Source: Antedon mediterranea
Taxonomy: Eukaryota > Echinodermata > Crinoidea > Comatulida > Antedonidae
DNA length: 64,000 bases
Direction: 5' to 3'
Assembly: GCF_964355755.1 (NCBI RefSeq)
Contig: NC_092671.1
Coordinates: 6,461,001-6,525,000 of the forward strand
In this document: positions 24,512-39,500 of the stretch, piece after piece
Position numbering within the stretch: position 1 is the stretch's first letter
Layout of the letters: each line of letters opens with the position of its first letter
Position numbers and translations under genes: made by a program
Notes under the pieces: generated by a model
The model's input: the letters and a program-made list of their open reading frames with translations, nothing else
The model's database searches: none
Told to the model about the DNA's origin: nothing

Positions 24512-27500
24512 GTAAGTTACTGTATCTATTTGTTAACAAAGATGTAGGCCTAATGTAACATTTTGTAATGCTTAAATGCCTATTGGATACAATTCAGAAA
24601 TAATGTGTATTGTCGCCAGACACGATGCAAGGAAAAACAGGCACTGTCATTAGAAAGCAACGTATAACTATACTAGTATACGAATTGGAGACATCATCTC
24701 ATTAAAATATAATCGGTGTCGATATTTCCAGTTATTATATGAGTATAATTTCTATATAATAGTTATATCGCATATATGGTATATAGTTTAATAACGTATC
24801 AATTAAATGCAACATTATATTTTGTTAAATATTGACTACTTATGTATTAGATTTCCATAGTGGCAAAGTGGGTTAATAACGCATGGTATCGTTTTTAAAT
24901 GTTATACTTGCACTAATAGTTATAAAACCATGTTCGTCTTCATAGAAAAGAGAGATTTTTGTAACGATATTTTACTGACCTGAATTTTGTAAACGAGAAC
25001 AAGGTGAAACGAATTACTTATGTCATCTTATACTTGCTTTCTAAAATAACTTTTAAGCCTGTAATTAAGGTTATAAACTGTTTTAGAATCGTCTTCCTAC
25101 GCTTAAAAGACATCGTGCTTTTATCTTTAAATTTATCTATAATACAACCTTTTGGATGCGACGGATAATGCCCGATATATTACTCAAGAGCAGTACATAC
25201 GTTCTCAAATTTCATATAAATACTAAAATATTCCATCTCGTGTATTACCGTACTGTGCTACTCTATCGCTGAATGGAATGATATTTCATAATTTTAACTA
25301 AACGATCTCACCGTGACGTCACAATGTTGTACCTTCAAACCGAATTATTACAACTGATCCTAAGCAATGTTCCGGTAATAATTGAAATTGGTTTTATGTA
25401 AAAACATAACTCTACACTTACATAAATATTTTTGACAAATATTTTTAAATTAACGATGCATTTGAGCGAATAAATCTGATTCTCATATATAAATCATGAT
25501 TTTTTATAAAAGCTTGAAATATATCTACAACCAGTAGCAGGCATAATTAATATAAAGAACACTTAAATGTCTGAAGACACGGGGAAAAGTAAGATTTATG
25601 TTGTCATTATTATGAGTGCAGTAAGTATATAAGCTTAGGTATATATTCTCTGGATTTGTAGTAACCCATGTGTATTAGTAAAATATATACTGTATTTAGA
25701 GATGAACCGTTTGAATCATATTGCATAAGAAGCATCTCTAATAAATAATAGCTAATATAGAACACAGATTTATATGTGGGGAGTAGTCTAGTATCATCCA
25801 TGATGAAACGATAGACATTTGTGTGCGTTCAAATGACGTAGTGATTAGGAGAGTTTATATAATAACTGTAATGTAAAACAAGAGACAGAATGTTACCAAG
25901 AGAAATATAATGCATTGATACCGTTCAATATAGGTTTATCGGTGATTCTAAAATAACTTATTAATAGCCTTCCTTGAAGATGTAGAAAACGAGGCTTTAC
26001 TGGGAGTAATTAACCTCATTTGGCTCATTTTACTGATTCTTCATTACTTGTGAAACAAACTAAATAGAAGTCTGTATTTTATCATAGTGAGAAGGATAGT
26101 TTAACCGTATCCTTAAGCTCTGTCTACCCTATCAAACTGTATGTGACAAAAAATGTGATGTGCCCATATTTGGGATATCACTACAGTATTTGGGCTCATC
26201 ACACATTTTTATCAAACTAAGTTTGATAGTGTAGACAGAGCTTTAGAAAAGCGCATGTTTTCAATCCTATCTTCCATTTTTCAACGTCATGCTTTTCACG
26301 CTGTTGCTCTAGCCCGCTACGTCACACGAGATGACTCATTCATTAGATGAAATCAAGCAGCAGTATATAGTACTACATTGACATTTTTGTTAAAATGGAA
26401 ACTCGACTATAATTTATAGGTACCACCTGTTGAATCCAAAAAACGGCTGGGAAAAGAGTCTAATGACAAATCCCAAAGCATTTCTGGTATTTATGAGTCC
26501 CATGATATTACTATAATTCACGGTCAGATAATCATTGAATTATTATCAAAACAGTCCATTGAAGTTTTTGTTTGTAATAGGATACTTGAAGTATCTAGGC
26601 TTGATGAAGTGACCCCCCAGACTTGACCTTAGCAATAACAATAAGCAAGCAGCGTTTTTTGTAAGAAATACTCTTGTTATCTTTAGTATTTAGTATTTCA
26701 TTATAAGACTATAATAAAAAAATAGATAAACCAGAATGTTGTAATTTGCTTGAATATAGACACATAACTGATGAAATAAAAGTGTGATGAACCTACAAAA
26801 GACTTGCTATCAATTCCTAAAAAGATATTCTATCAATTCCTCTCTTTTTTCCAACTGCCTTTTTTACAATTTGAAACGGTGCCAACTTTCACTAGAAACT
26901 CCGCAACTTTAACAAAACACTCATTTATTATATTTTTTTGATTTTTATTTAAAAAAAAATTGTCTAGATAATTTTAAACGTACAGAACAAAAGGTATTTT
27001 ACAACTACACATGCGATGATCACGACCACTTTCCCATCACGTCATCAAGATTATAATTCTACCATACAAAGCCACATTTTAAGAAACCTCACACAAAGTA
27101 TCAAATTAAGTAAGTAAGTAAAAATCCCGATGCAAAATATGGGTTTACCTCTTTAACGTTATTTCAATGATTTATTACAATAATTTACCATGCCATGGTC
27201 CTTAATATTTCTCTTCAAACCATCATAAACATCACTTGTTAACTTCATCTTCATTGTTATTACAGTTGTCGTAATTCTTGAAACTGCATCACTTATAATA
27301 GGCCTAGTTAACTTTATTGTCTATTATCAACTTAACTGATACTATTTATATATGTAACGTATTTACAGGTTTGATATAATATTGTGAGCTTTATGCATCA
27401 AAATAAATGATATATTGCATAAAAAGTCTCGTAAATTTGTATAATATCGCAGTATGCATCGATACGAATAATTCCATACGTCAAATGTTGATTTATGGTA

Positions 27501-30500
27501 TTATTCTTTCTTGTATACATATTTTGAATACTGTTTATAAATTCTTAAAGGTTTTGAATAAATGCATTGATTTTAACACGCATTGATGTATATTTGACAT
27601 GTTTTATAGGGCCTGTTTCTGCTGAGCAGAAATAATCGATTATTAACCGTTTATTTTTTTAATCGATTATTTTTGGGCAGCAGAAACGGCGCAAAATAAA
27701 ATAACCGATTAAAAACACTCAATCCATTGCGTGTTTTAATCGATTATTTCTTGTTTTAACCGATTATTGCGGAGCAGTTTTGAGCTGCAACACAAATAGC
27801 GATTATTGACCTCACTTTGACCTCTAGAGTATGACAAACTTATTCACGTCACAAAGCATGCTGTTTATTTGCGCGATATCGACGACGACGATCAGCAAAA
27901 CCACGATCGCGATGTAGACCGAATAACAATCAAATGTTAAACATTTGATTTTTATTATTTTGTGGGGAAGAATTATACCGAGAGACTCCAGGATTCTGTG
28001 TTACAATACACCCGTTACATACCACCAGTCCAGGCTAAGGATGTTTTACATGTCATTTTTTAGGCCTGTTTGTTGACTTGTTTCGGTAGAACCAACCGAA
28101 GGTAGAACCAACGAACGGCGAAACGAACTTTTTTCGCCGACGTGTCCTTATTAATATAACATCATTATTCTGTTGTATGTGGTACGGTAGTAGGCCTAGA
28201 TGTTTATTTTAAAAATAATATAGCTTTACGTAAGAGTAATTTTTAATCCTACATATGAGAGTTTTAGGCAGCGATAGGGTATAAACAAACCAACTCTCAT
28301 CGGCCTTTCATAACTTGAACTGCGCTGTGGGAGAATGATGACGTAATTTTAAAAACCGATTACCTGAATAACCGATTACAGTCGTAGCAATTTTCAATTG
28401 CAACGCGATTATTTTTGTGGTTTGCGGTGACTGGAAAAAATCGATTATTTTCATTTTTTCAGCAGAAACAGACCCATAGAATTAAATGAAATGTTTATAA
28501 ATATGAGAAAGGATTCAGCACATCAACTGACCAAAATAATATAGATTACAAACAAATTTCACTTTTACATGATGTATTTGTTTGTATGTAATCACATTCG
28601 TACCCAACAAAGTACTAACTACAATTAAAACATCTACAATAATGTGACCAACTACAAACACTTTCAACATAAGTTGAAGTAATTGAATAAATTGTTGAAA
28701 AATAAGTTTAATCTTAAAATATGTAGATAAATTTGACATCGTTCGGGGAGAGATTGTTTTTTACTTCAACCTAACTTAACCTAACTTCATTTCCATATTA
28801 CGGATTCTTCCGAATGGTTTGTTGGTGCAGACTTATTTTTTTTTTAACAAAGCCGCTTGAATAAAAATCGCATAGGTAAATATAATAACAATATTTCCCT
28901 AGGGCAATACTGTATTACGTTTTTGAATCCTTGTTGAGTCACGTGATGTCATTTCGACTAATCGCATCCTCGTAATTTACATAGGTTGTGTAATAAAATA
29001 ATTTTGTGTGGTTCAATCTCATAGCAGATTGAAGCAATCTGAACACATTTTATAGAATATACTTGACTCGTAAAAACTACGTGTGATACGTGGTACGAAA
29101 TGTCCTCAACAAAAATTGAGTACGAAACTATGATGTTCTGATAATATTTACATATGGAAATGAAGCATTAATAAATAAAAGTGGACTGCCACGAATTTAA
29201 TTAGAATATTTGTTATTATAATTAGGCTAGTCTATCTGGTACGTTTCCCCGAACAATTTGCGACAGGCTCGCAGTATCAGTGTCTCAACAACAGTTGATA
29301 TTAGAGGCCTATTTTGTCACTAAATTATGTAAAACATCCTTTGATGTATCAGTGTAATATAAACATACATTAATAACTTCGACAACAATTACATACAATC
29401 ATATTTTGTTCATTTATTTTACAGTAAATTAAAATACTCTAAAACATTACCGTACTGTACGTACATTTTGAACACTGAAAGTAAGGGTATTATGGAAATC
29501 TACAACCACTGAATGTCATATGTACCAGTTTTCGAAATACAGATGGCCATTGATGTAAAGTATATGTTTTCTTGCAGTTACTTTATATCATCTGCAAAAT
29601 AGAGATATATTTGCATATAGACATGTCTATTATCTGTATAGACATCAAATAATTGTTTACTTTATTTTTAGAAACAATAAATTGTGTTATAGGCCCTTAT
29701 TACACTCAACAATCTAATAAAATGTACGATGACTGTTTTGGTTTTGATTTTTTTTTCTCAAGGCTACACTATTCATAGAAAGCAAGGTGGTGTGTAAACA
29801 AGAAAAGTAGTTCCCCCAACGGTTTACTATATTCTATACCCAAGTCTGTTAAGGCCCATTCACACTAGGACGATAACGATCGTCGATAAATATATAAGCA
29901 TGCATTTTTTTAACATAAAACAAAAAGAAATTAGAAAGGGTTCCGTTCTAGGACTATAGGATAATCATTTATGCTGTCTTTGATAAAAATAATATTTTTA
30001 AAATTCCAATCAAATGACGTCATGATACATAAAAACAATAAAATCGTTGTATTGTCACGATATTATTGCTCTTACTAATCATGACGTCATTTGATTGGAC
30101 GTGTGAAAATATAATTTTCATCAAAGGAAGCATAGATGGTTATTCTATAGTTCTAGAATGAAAAGGTTTTATATTTCTTTTATTTTACGTATGAAAAATG
30201 CAAATTATTATCTATAATCGTCGATCGTTATCGTCCTAGTGTGAATGGGCCTTTATTTCTCGCTATTTTTCATAATAATAATTTTCTATTATGATATTTA
30301 ATTAATCACCAGTATTTAAACATTTGAGAAAGAAACATATTGAATTGTTGATTTTATTGAGAGAGTCTTTGAAATTAGTTTGCCTAGCCTAATTAGTCAC
30401 GTAAGAAGAAGACGAAGTCATTGGGCTTTATTTTATTTCCATGTAACTTTCAGTCAAAGCTTAATAAATATTCTAGTAGGTAATAAACAAACGTATAATT

Positions 30501-33500
30501 GTTTAAGAGTGTAGTTTGAAGTGGCGTAAATTTATTTTGGAGAAAGTTCAATTTATTTAGGCTTACACCACATCAAACCCACACTCGGTCCGGTGGCCGT
30601 ACAAACGTCGTTTGTCACGTAAGGAACTCACGGATTTGATTTGAACGATTCTTTCACACCTTGATCCAGACAGATTGCTTTCAATACTTTACATCAATAT
30701 CGTGTTTACTGTCGTAACATAATTCGAAGTAAGGATTTTTACTGAATTGTTGTCAACCATAGAATACTAGGCGCAGATAGGTTAGTGGATATATATAATT
30801 ATTTCACTTGATTGATGGATGGAACTTTCAAAATAGGTAATTATTCCAGACAGTATTTATGTCAATAACCATCAATCAAAATAACGTTGTGTTTGTAAAT
30901 TAAGGCTTCCTGTCTAGAATATCATAATCTCACAATTTTTTTTCTAATTTAGATAAAGTTTACTCTAAAGTTTGTTAAATAGACTTAGAGCTGATAAAAT
31001 ATATACTGGTCATTCCAGGAAGATGTAAAATGTCCCTGGTCATTCACACCATAGAGTAATTATCACTTCAGAGCAGACAAATAACAGAAATAAAATGAAA
31101 GATAAGTATCTCACCATGGTTGAATACATTCAATTTGCCTGTATTTATTTGGAAATCGTTCGCACTCATTTTTTTTCTTCTTTCATATTAAAACATAGTT
31201 CGTCTGATTTGTTTAAGGTTATTCATAATTGTTATTTTACATATGAATCGTATTAAAAATAAGGATTATTTATCTTAGTTATCTAATATCTAAAATCGAA
31301 AATTTCAAAGAACATACAACAGAAAGGATAGATAGATATCAAGTGGTTTTAAAGGTGAACATAAACAATATAAGACAACTTTCCAATTTAAATACAATAT
31401 TATCATGCGTACCGTAAAATCATTTTTTTTTTTATCATATTTTGAAATATTTCACACCCAATGTTAATCTGATTATTCATAAATTGCATTTTGCCAATGA
31501 CTCGTGTAGATACGGTTTACTATATTGTACTTACTTTATTATAATTTCAAAATTCTTTCATACCTTTTCCATTATTTCTCCTGGCATGGTTTCTTTAGCG
31601 CTATATATTTAAGATTTATATTAATTTTTACTATGTAAATTTGTTCTCGTTTAGAATTGTATGCCCCCGAGATATTGCAACATTATTTTAATTTCAGTTC
31701 ATCGCATATTATAAATCTAGCACACTGGCCACAGTTAACCTACTCATCGATTAGTTGATAAATTCGGACTAATTAATGCCACATCTTTTTAACTAGCTAT
31801 CCAGTGATAAATATCTGCAATCATTTAAACTTCTTCGAGATTTAATTTCTTATAGAAAATAGTTTTTGCGTTATTGTCTATGAAAATGAAAAGTGAGTGG
31901 TGACATCATCATTTCAATTCTCCCACTCACCAATTACGTCTCGCCTATTTTTATCTAGGATTTCCATGGCTTTAATCACAACATTGACTTAAATACTACC
32001 ATGATTTAGTACGATTCATTCCATGTAGTAGACTTTGCTATGACTATTGTTGTGTTTCAAAAAAAATGTTAACGTACATTTAAAACTATACTCGCAATCT
32101 TGGCTTTTAATATTAATGCATTGTATTTGTGCAAAGTTCACCGTACACACATTTCTGAAGAAAACCCATTGTTCAGTTCATTAATCTGTGTAGGCCTATT
32201 TTAGAAAGTTTAGAGAACTTCAACCGCTTAGTGTTAGAAATGTGAACATTAAACATGTTATTGTTTCTGAAAAATGTTTGACAACGCCTTTAAGTAATAC
32301 ATATGCACTATGTACAATTTTACACTCTGCTTCAATCTAATTCAGGAGTACTGTTGCTATAGATTGATGTGATCAGCGATTTGTATTTATTAATTCTTCA
32401 TAAGTAACAGTATGAATATTTCAAATCATTTTGTTTTATTAACTGGTGCATTAATAATACTCAACTGTATTATATTTATTTAATTAAATATTTCAGTGCA
32501 AAGCCAACGTAGCATCACCTCTATATACATCTTTTTTTATAAATGAAAATGTTAACAAATGCAACAAGACATTGCTGTGTCGCTTTTAAATCTATACCCA
32601 GCTTTGGTTGTTTGTAATCACAGAGAAAATATTAATAGTGCTTTTTGAAGTTAGTATACCCAATGTAAATGGATAGAAACAAAATACAACTTTCAAGTTA
32701 TGGGCCTGATTATTTTGAAACTTACAAACGTAAATTAGAATCTCGAGTTATTCATATCTTTAATGTGGGCCGAAATATTAAATAACACGCCCTATATCGT
32801 ACTCTGCATGAATTTTGCCAAGAATCTCGCTAGTTTCAACGTTTAATCAGCTCTATATTTTAAGTATCTTTTTCCCGAGTCATCTTACTATATCTACGGA
32901 CTATGCATTGATTTTTGTGCACAACATTACGCAGTACATGATCAAACAGAATTTGCTTTTTTTTTATATATCGATTGACTTTCGTATTCAAAGTCGTGTT
33001 CTAACATCCTTTTTTTTCAGTTAAATATTTAATGTTTATCATAGATACAGGTTTATAACATCGATATCCAATTGACGTAATACATTTTTTTTAGAGAAGA
33101 GTTAAATTAAACCAATTTACTCTTTCCATTTTACCACTCCTCTTTAATTAAAGAAATACCTTCTTTGGGTCCTGACATATTTTTCAGAGAAGACTAAAAT
33201 TACACCATTGCATTACTCTTTCCATTTTACCACTCCCCTTAATTAAAAAAAAAAAACCTGCTTAGGGTTCATAAGTCAGACTAAAAACGTTCTAAAGTAT
33301 ATATGTTTATATTAAAGTTTTTATTTTATTTATTTTAGTTTAGTCATTTTAATAATACATATTTATCATGTTTCCTTCACCATTCTTCCTAAAGTATCAA
33401 TCTTAACGGACAGATGCAGTTCTAGTTATATTCCAATAATTATCTATCTATAGTTTCATGTATATTTCATCTTCCAGTATTTTTATGCTTTTTTTTATTA

Positions 33501-36500
33501 AGGAGTTAGCAGTACCAACTTGTGTATGTTGTAAATAGAGAGGCAATAAAAAAAAAAAAACAAAAAAAAAAAAAAAACATTGCGACAAAAATCATATGAC
33601 CGTAGTATACGGTAATTTAAATCAAATTATTCGTTTTTGCTATTTTTAGTCAAGTTTTGTATAAGTAGTATATTAAAAAATACCCCATATACCCATAAAT
33701 TGTGTTTTGTCACCGGAAATATGAATTTATTCAAAAAGTATCAAGTGGTATTTATGTTCATTTTCAATTTTTCTATATCAAATACATCTGAAATCCTTTA
33801 TAGGTGACCTTTAATACCTCTTCTTACCTCTCCAGTAACATTCTCACTGCTGCTAAATGTATTATTTTAATATACGTTTTAGACAGGTAGTTTTAAATTT
33901 TAAGAACGTACCGTAACTAAACTCATCTTGGTTTAAAGACGTCAGATTCGATCTATATGCCCATTAATATCCACGTAGCGATCAAACATTGAGCGAGAAA
34001 ACTGTGCGTGACGCGAATACTTAGACGTCTATTTTGGAAAAAAACTCGACAATCTTTTGACGGCGTAGAGGATAGTTTTCTTAAAACGTTTTAAATGTTG
34101 TAAATTAATGCGCATATATGTTATTTAATATATTAACATTCACGAAATGTGTAGGCTGTAGGTTATTTCTCATGTTTTTCTTGCGCAAACGTTATTCTTA
34201 AAATAAAATATTCTCGAATTGCAGACGTTCATCTATCGAGTAGGCTAATGCAATCACCATGAATAAAATGTATACAACATCGTATATCTCGTGTTACAAT
34301 TTATTAAAGGAAATGTATTTCAAAGAAACTACAGTGAAGAAAAGATAATGAAACAAGTGTAACTTGTATAGCCACAACGGGCCCATATCACGTAAATAGA
34401 ATACGATAAGACTGAAGAAACCTATTAAATAACTTTTGCAACTGGCGAATTAGTTGATTATACCTGTACAAGTAGATGCCTTTTTATGGAAAGGTATACA
34501 GTCCGTTGAAATGTGTTATAGTGTAATCACTAAATCATTTGCTATAATATTTACACAAAATGTTAGAACGCCCTTTACTTCGTGTCTAGCCTAATATTGG
34601 GCTGGCCGTTTCAGAAAACCTGGACCCGCCTGTCGCTGTCATAGAAGTGCCACTTGCGAATACACTTAAACTATCATTACATTTTCACGTTATGCTTCTT
34701 GAGGAGAAGCATGAAGCATTATGCTTTACTTCATATTTAACATTACTACCTGGAAAGAGTCTTCCCTGGTAAAACCCCTGTCATGGTCTTAGCATGTCAG
34801 GTTGTTTAAACGGATACTGTATATTGAGTACCAGAAACATTCTAAGCAGTTGTGAAAAAGGTTTTTGTATTGTGTTTTTCGGCATCTTACCAACATTACT
34901 TCTCTCGATAGTAGACATTATGACAATAGCGTGTTTTTTATAAGCTTAATATGACAATGATAATAATAAGAATACATAATGTCAGGTAGAAGATATCACA
35001 ATACTATTATGAACAGGATTATATGGTTGTCATATAATTCAGATTGAGATTAAGACTCTGAATTTAAATATGGATGAATGTTTAGTTTTTGGCCAGCTAA
35101 AATGATGCAAAATGATAATTGTATAGTCTAGGCCCCCCCCCCCCCAAAAAGATTTTCCTTGCACCGTGGCGATTAGATCATATGCTTACTCACATACTGT
35201 ATTATCTATTTATTATTTATTTATTTAATCTTTCTTTATTCTGAAATACACTTTCAATACAATGTACTGATTTCCAAAGTGGTTCAGTTCTTAACTACAT
35301 AAATGTAAACAAAATACGTACGCACATACAGTAGGCCTACTTCTGTTTTTAAATAGTTGATCATAACATTTTACCTGCGTTGGGCCTGACTTTATTGAAC
35401 ATTACATCTAGTACAGTACATCAGAACTGTCGATAAAATACTCGCTCTGTTTGACAGAAATACAGTAAGATAAGTTTCAATATTCAAGCATCTGTTCCCA
35501 AAGGCTTTCCGCAATAATGCATTACAACAACGTAAGATTCGTTTTTCGTATTCTTGTTTTGTACAATGGGCCTCAAGCCAAATGAAGCGCAAACGCACAT
35601 TGACTGTAATTTATCATTTCTACCAAGATCATCGGACATATACAAATTATATGTCACCTATACATATTTTAAATTATTATGATAAGCTAAGTATTTATGA
35701 ATATAAAATCTTGTTTTTTCTAATCCAAAGATTATATTGTCAAAATATTATATATTCTATTTAATTTATTAACTGGGAAATTATGCAGAGCATTTGATTC
35801 TGACATTAGATATTGACTTAATAATAATCTTTAAAGTAAATATTACCAATATTAAGGTGATGTGTATTCTAAGTTTTCAGAAGGGTTATTGGTGTTTTTT
35901 GTAAGATATCGTAACTCTAATAACACAAACTCATAATAATACCACAAAGTATCGAATCACAAAATAATGTAACTGTGTCCTATAGTCAACATTTTGTTTT
36001 TCTTCATATGCCATGTTGCCTTGCGGTTATAGTTTTATTATATGATGCTCAGCAACACTGAACCCATTACATTCAGTTTGAGATATCTCATTCTTCCCTC
36101 AACTTTCCCTATTAAATAATGATTAATTATTCCAGTTTTTCTTTCTGATCAAATTTCAATAAAGGATTTTATATCTTTTGTTAAATCAATCGTCAGCTGA
36201 AGAACTTGCAGGAATTGCATGATTGGTATATTATATTTTCCCACACCTGAACAATTTATGCAAACACTAGTTCCATATAACAGCCATTGTCTACGTCTCT
36301 CAGCATTTTTCGGATGAGCCACATTTGTACGGTTGATACGATATATTAATTTTTTTATTTAAGAAATACATCCCGGACATTAGTTTCAGCTTAAAACAGA
36401 TAAGTGATCTCCGGTATTAACCTCCATTAATTTCTTTCAATTCTGTACATTTCTCATAGTAAGTATTTTTAGATTCCTTTCTTCTGTCCCACTGGACGAC

Positions 36501-39500
36501 CCCTCAACACATTTTAATTTCGAAATGTGTCTACCGGGAAACATTTATGCCATGTGATACACGAGTAACATGTTTCATCTCGTTATACTCGGCCTATCAA
36601 GCTGATAACAATAATGATCCATTTATTCAAGCTTTTAAAGTACCTGGATGGTCATGTGTTCTGTATTTATACAGTATAAACGTAAATATACCCTTGATAC
36701 AACCGAATGAGTTTGATAAATGCGTTACAAACGGAAATTTTAGCTTTCGATAAAGATACGATTTGAACAAAACCCTTTTCTTTAGTGTAATATTTACATT
36801 TCTAAATAAAATACACTGTCATATTATTAAATAACAGTATGGGAACATGTTGACAATAGCAATAGCCCATGGTTAGGCTACTGAACCAAGTTAGTAGGAG
36901 AATGTGTAAGTGTATTTCTTAATATAGCAACTATACTTAAAGTAGATGTTCCTTTTGCAATCGAGTATCAATTGTTTTTTATGTTATACAATATTATTGA
37001 ACAGGGAAAAAACGATGTAAATGTAGAAACTATCTTAACTTAGTAACAGTTAGTGTTGATGACACAGAATAATGATAATTAATGAAGGTTCATTTCAATC
37101 AGTTATTATAATGACAAACATGCCACTGGCGAGACTCGAACCTGCGAACTGTCAATTAAAAAAGCATAAGTAATCCACCCACACCAACTTACATTTTCGG
37201 ACGCGTACGTAATTCAAAGGGTTAGACAGAGCATTATACACTCAGAGAATTGATAATGTTGTGAAAAAATAGATGTGTCCTTTATTCAACTTCAAGTTTT
37301 ACGTGCCGGTGTCATTGTCATGTGTAATGAATCCAATTCAATGATACACATTTTCTTGCAAATAGTATAAATATTATCCTTATAGACTGGCATGTGAGTG
37401 TGAGTAGTGTTTGTTCAAGGTATTCAAAATCATTTTAGGAAAATACAGACATTTAAGAAACCGTTTTATACACAATAAAGCTGAAGAAAATAAAGACTAA
37501 TTTAAGTTTATTTAAATTCAAGACAAGTGAAGAAATATTATAAGTCATGCAGGACTAACAAGTTAATAAAATCAATCATCGTTTTGATAGTGGTAAATGG
37601 CAAAATATGCATTGCCACAAACTATACATGGTCTATATATTATTCTATATTATTAATCATCTTTCTCGTCTGAAAACAATATGCAAAACTCAAATCATGT
37701 GACGCAATTGAAACTTCTATAAGTTAAGAAATATCTGTGTACCAGTATGTAAGCAATTATTCAAGATTTGTTTTTAGACGAATTGCTCCAAGCAATGAGT
37801 TTATATTGTTGTAGAATGTCTTCACACTCCAAGTTATAGACCATTATTGTAAGGTCTATGCACTATTAAACATGAGATTATTACCATTTATCTGAACCAT
37901 TAAAGTTTCTAACAATTTACCTTAAAGAGTCGTTAATCTTGCACAACCGAGTCTAAAGCTTAAAGACCTTTTTATCAGACGTTTGGAAGTAAACTTTTTA
38001 GAAAGCATCTCCAGTGTATTTACCGTATTTACCTTTGTTAGAAACATATTTTAAGTGTTGTACTTGTGTGTATATATATTCAAAATCTCATAACATCATA
38101 GAAATAAACTCCATTACCCTTTATATAATGGTACAACCCACCATAAAAAAAATCTTTGTTTTCTAGATCTAGAAAACTAAGATATCTTAGGTCTTAGTTT
38201 TCTAGATCTTAGTTTTCTAGACACCCATCATCGGATCTAGAAAACTGAGACCTAAGGTATCTTATTTTTCTAGATCTAAAAAACTAAGATATCTTAGTTC
38301 TTAGTTTTCTAGATTTTAGTTTTCTAGACACTCATCATCGGATCTAGAACACTAAGACTTAAGATATTTTAAATCTTAGTTTTATAGATCTAGTTTTCTA
38401 GACACTAAAAAGAGATTCTAATATATTTCAGACATATTATATAGTATTGTCTGTCTGTTGTAGACTCTAGCTAAATACATAATAATAGGAAAATAAAGCT
38501 TAAAAATGAACCGTGAAAGACGTTTTGACTCCATCATGGGGTCATTATCAAGTCCAATGAACAAATTCTAAAATGCAACTAATTATATAACGTAAATCAG
38601 GGGTCAAAGTTTAATTAACAGAAGACCTATTGTTGAACATAATTTTCAGAAGGAAATAAAAGATCTGTAGGCCTACTGCTAAAGAAAATTAAGGAAATAC
38701 ACGTGCCTTATAAATAAAAGCAGCATTATGTTACAATATTTAATAGTACACATCGTGTTAAAATAAAGAGTAACGTCAATTTATCGTTTATCAACCCTTA
38801 TGAAAAAATAAGAATTGTGTCAGTCGAACTGACAATTCTATTTTGAAACTAGAGAGGGCGTAATTTCAACCTCTTGAATTTGGTCGCCACACTTAAATAA
38901 CCTTTGACTGGGTTTATGTTCTATTAAACATAGTACTGTATCTCTAGTTTCCTCTATGTTCTAAACTATAGTTTGGTTTGTTTAATTATTATCCATTTTG
39001 GATAGCTTTATTTTGCATAGAATAATTATATATTGTTATTTATGTAAAGATATCTTTATTAATTAAATTTATTCCCAAAATGTTCACATTTATTATGCTT
39101 TCTCCTGTGTGTGTATTCTTTGTGATCACTATTTTCAACACATTTGTTCTCAAAACATTTACATTCATAATGATTTCTCTCCAATGTATATTCTCAAACT
39201 TCTTCTCAAGTGGCTACTTTGCTTAAATTGCTTCACAATTATTCAAATGTATGTTGTTTCTCCCTTGTGTGTATTCCAAAATTGCCAGATTTACCGCAAA
39301 GGTGACTGCCCAAATTTTGGCTGTCATGAGAAAATTTCACTCTTAAATTTGGATCTGACTGATATATCACGAAGGTTGGAAGGTCTACGAAATGCAATAA
39401 TGGATGGTTCCGGAAAACCAGTCCTGAGACGTTCTGGTGGACTGTCGAATGGGAATAGCCCGTAATGGAGGCAACCTAGAGTGATAGGTTGTGACAAATG

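Noticed and set aside
34600-34775. Open stretch reading LDPPVAVIEVPLANTLKLS
   Set aside because: About 58 codons without a start, flanked by stops, and no convincing splice sites or known homology.
35392-35598. Minus-strand frame followed by AATAAAGTC
   Set aside because: It looks like a possible gene or LINE 3' end, but no domain is recognisable and it lies close to a retroposon tail.
39109-39465. 118-codon plus-strand frame
   Set aside because: It is antisense to the decayed zinc-finger and Penelope-like sequences, which are coherent on the minus strand.
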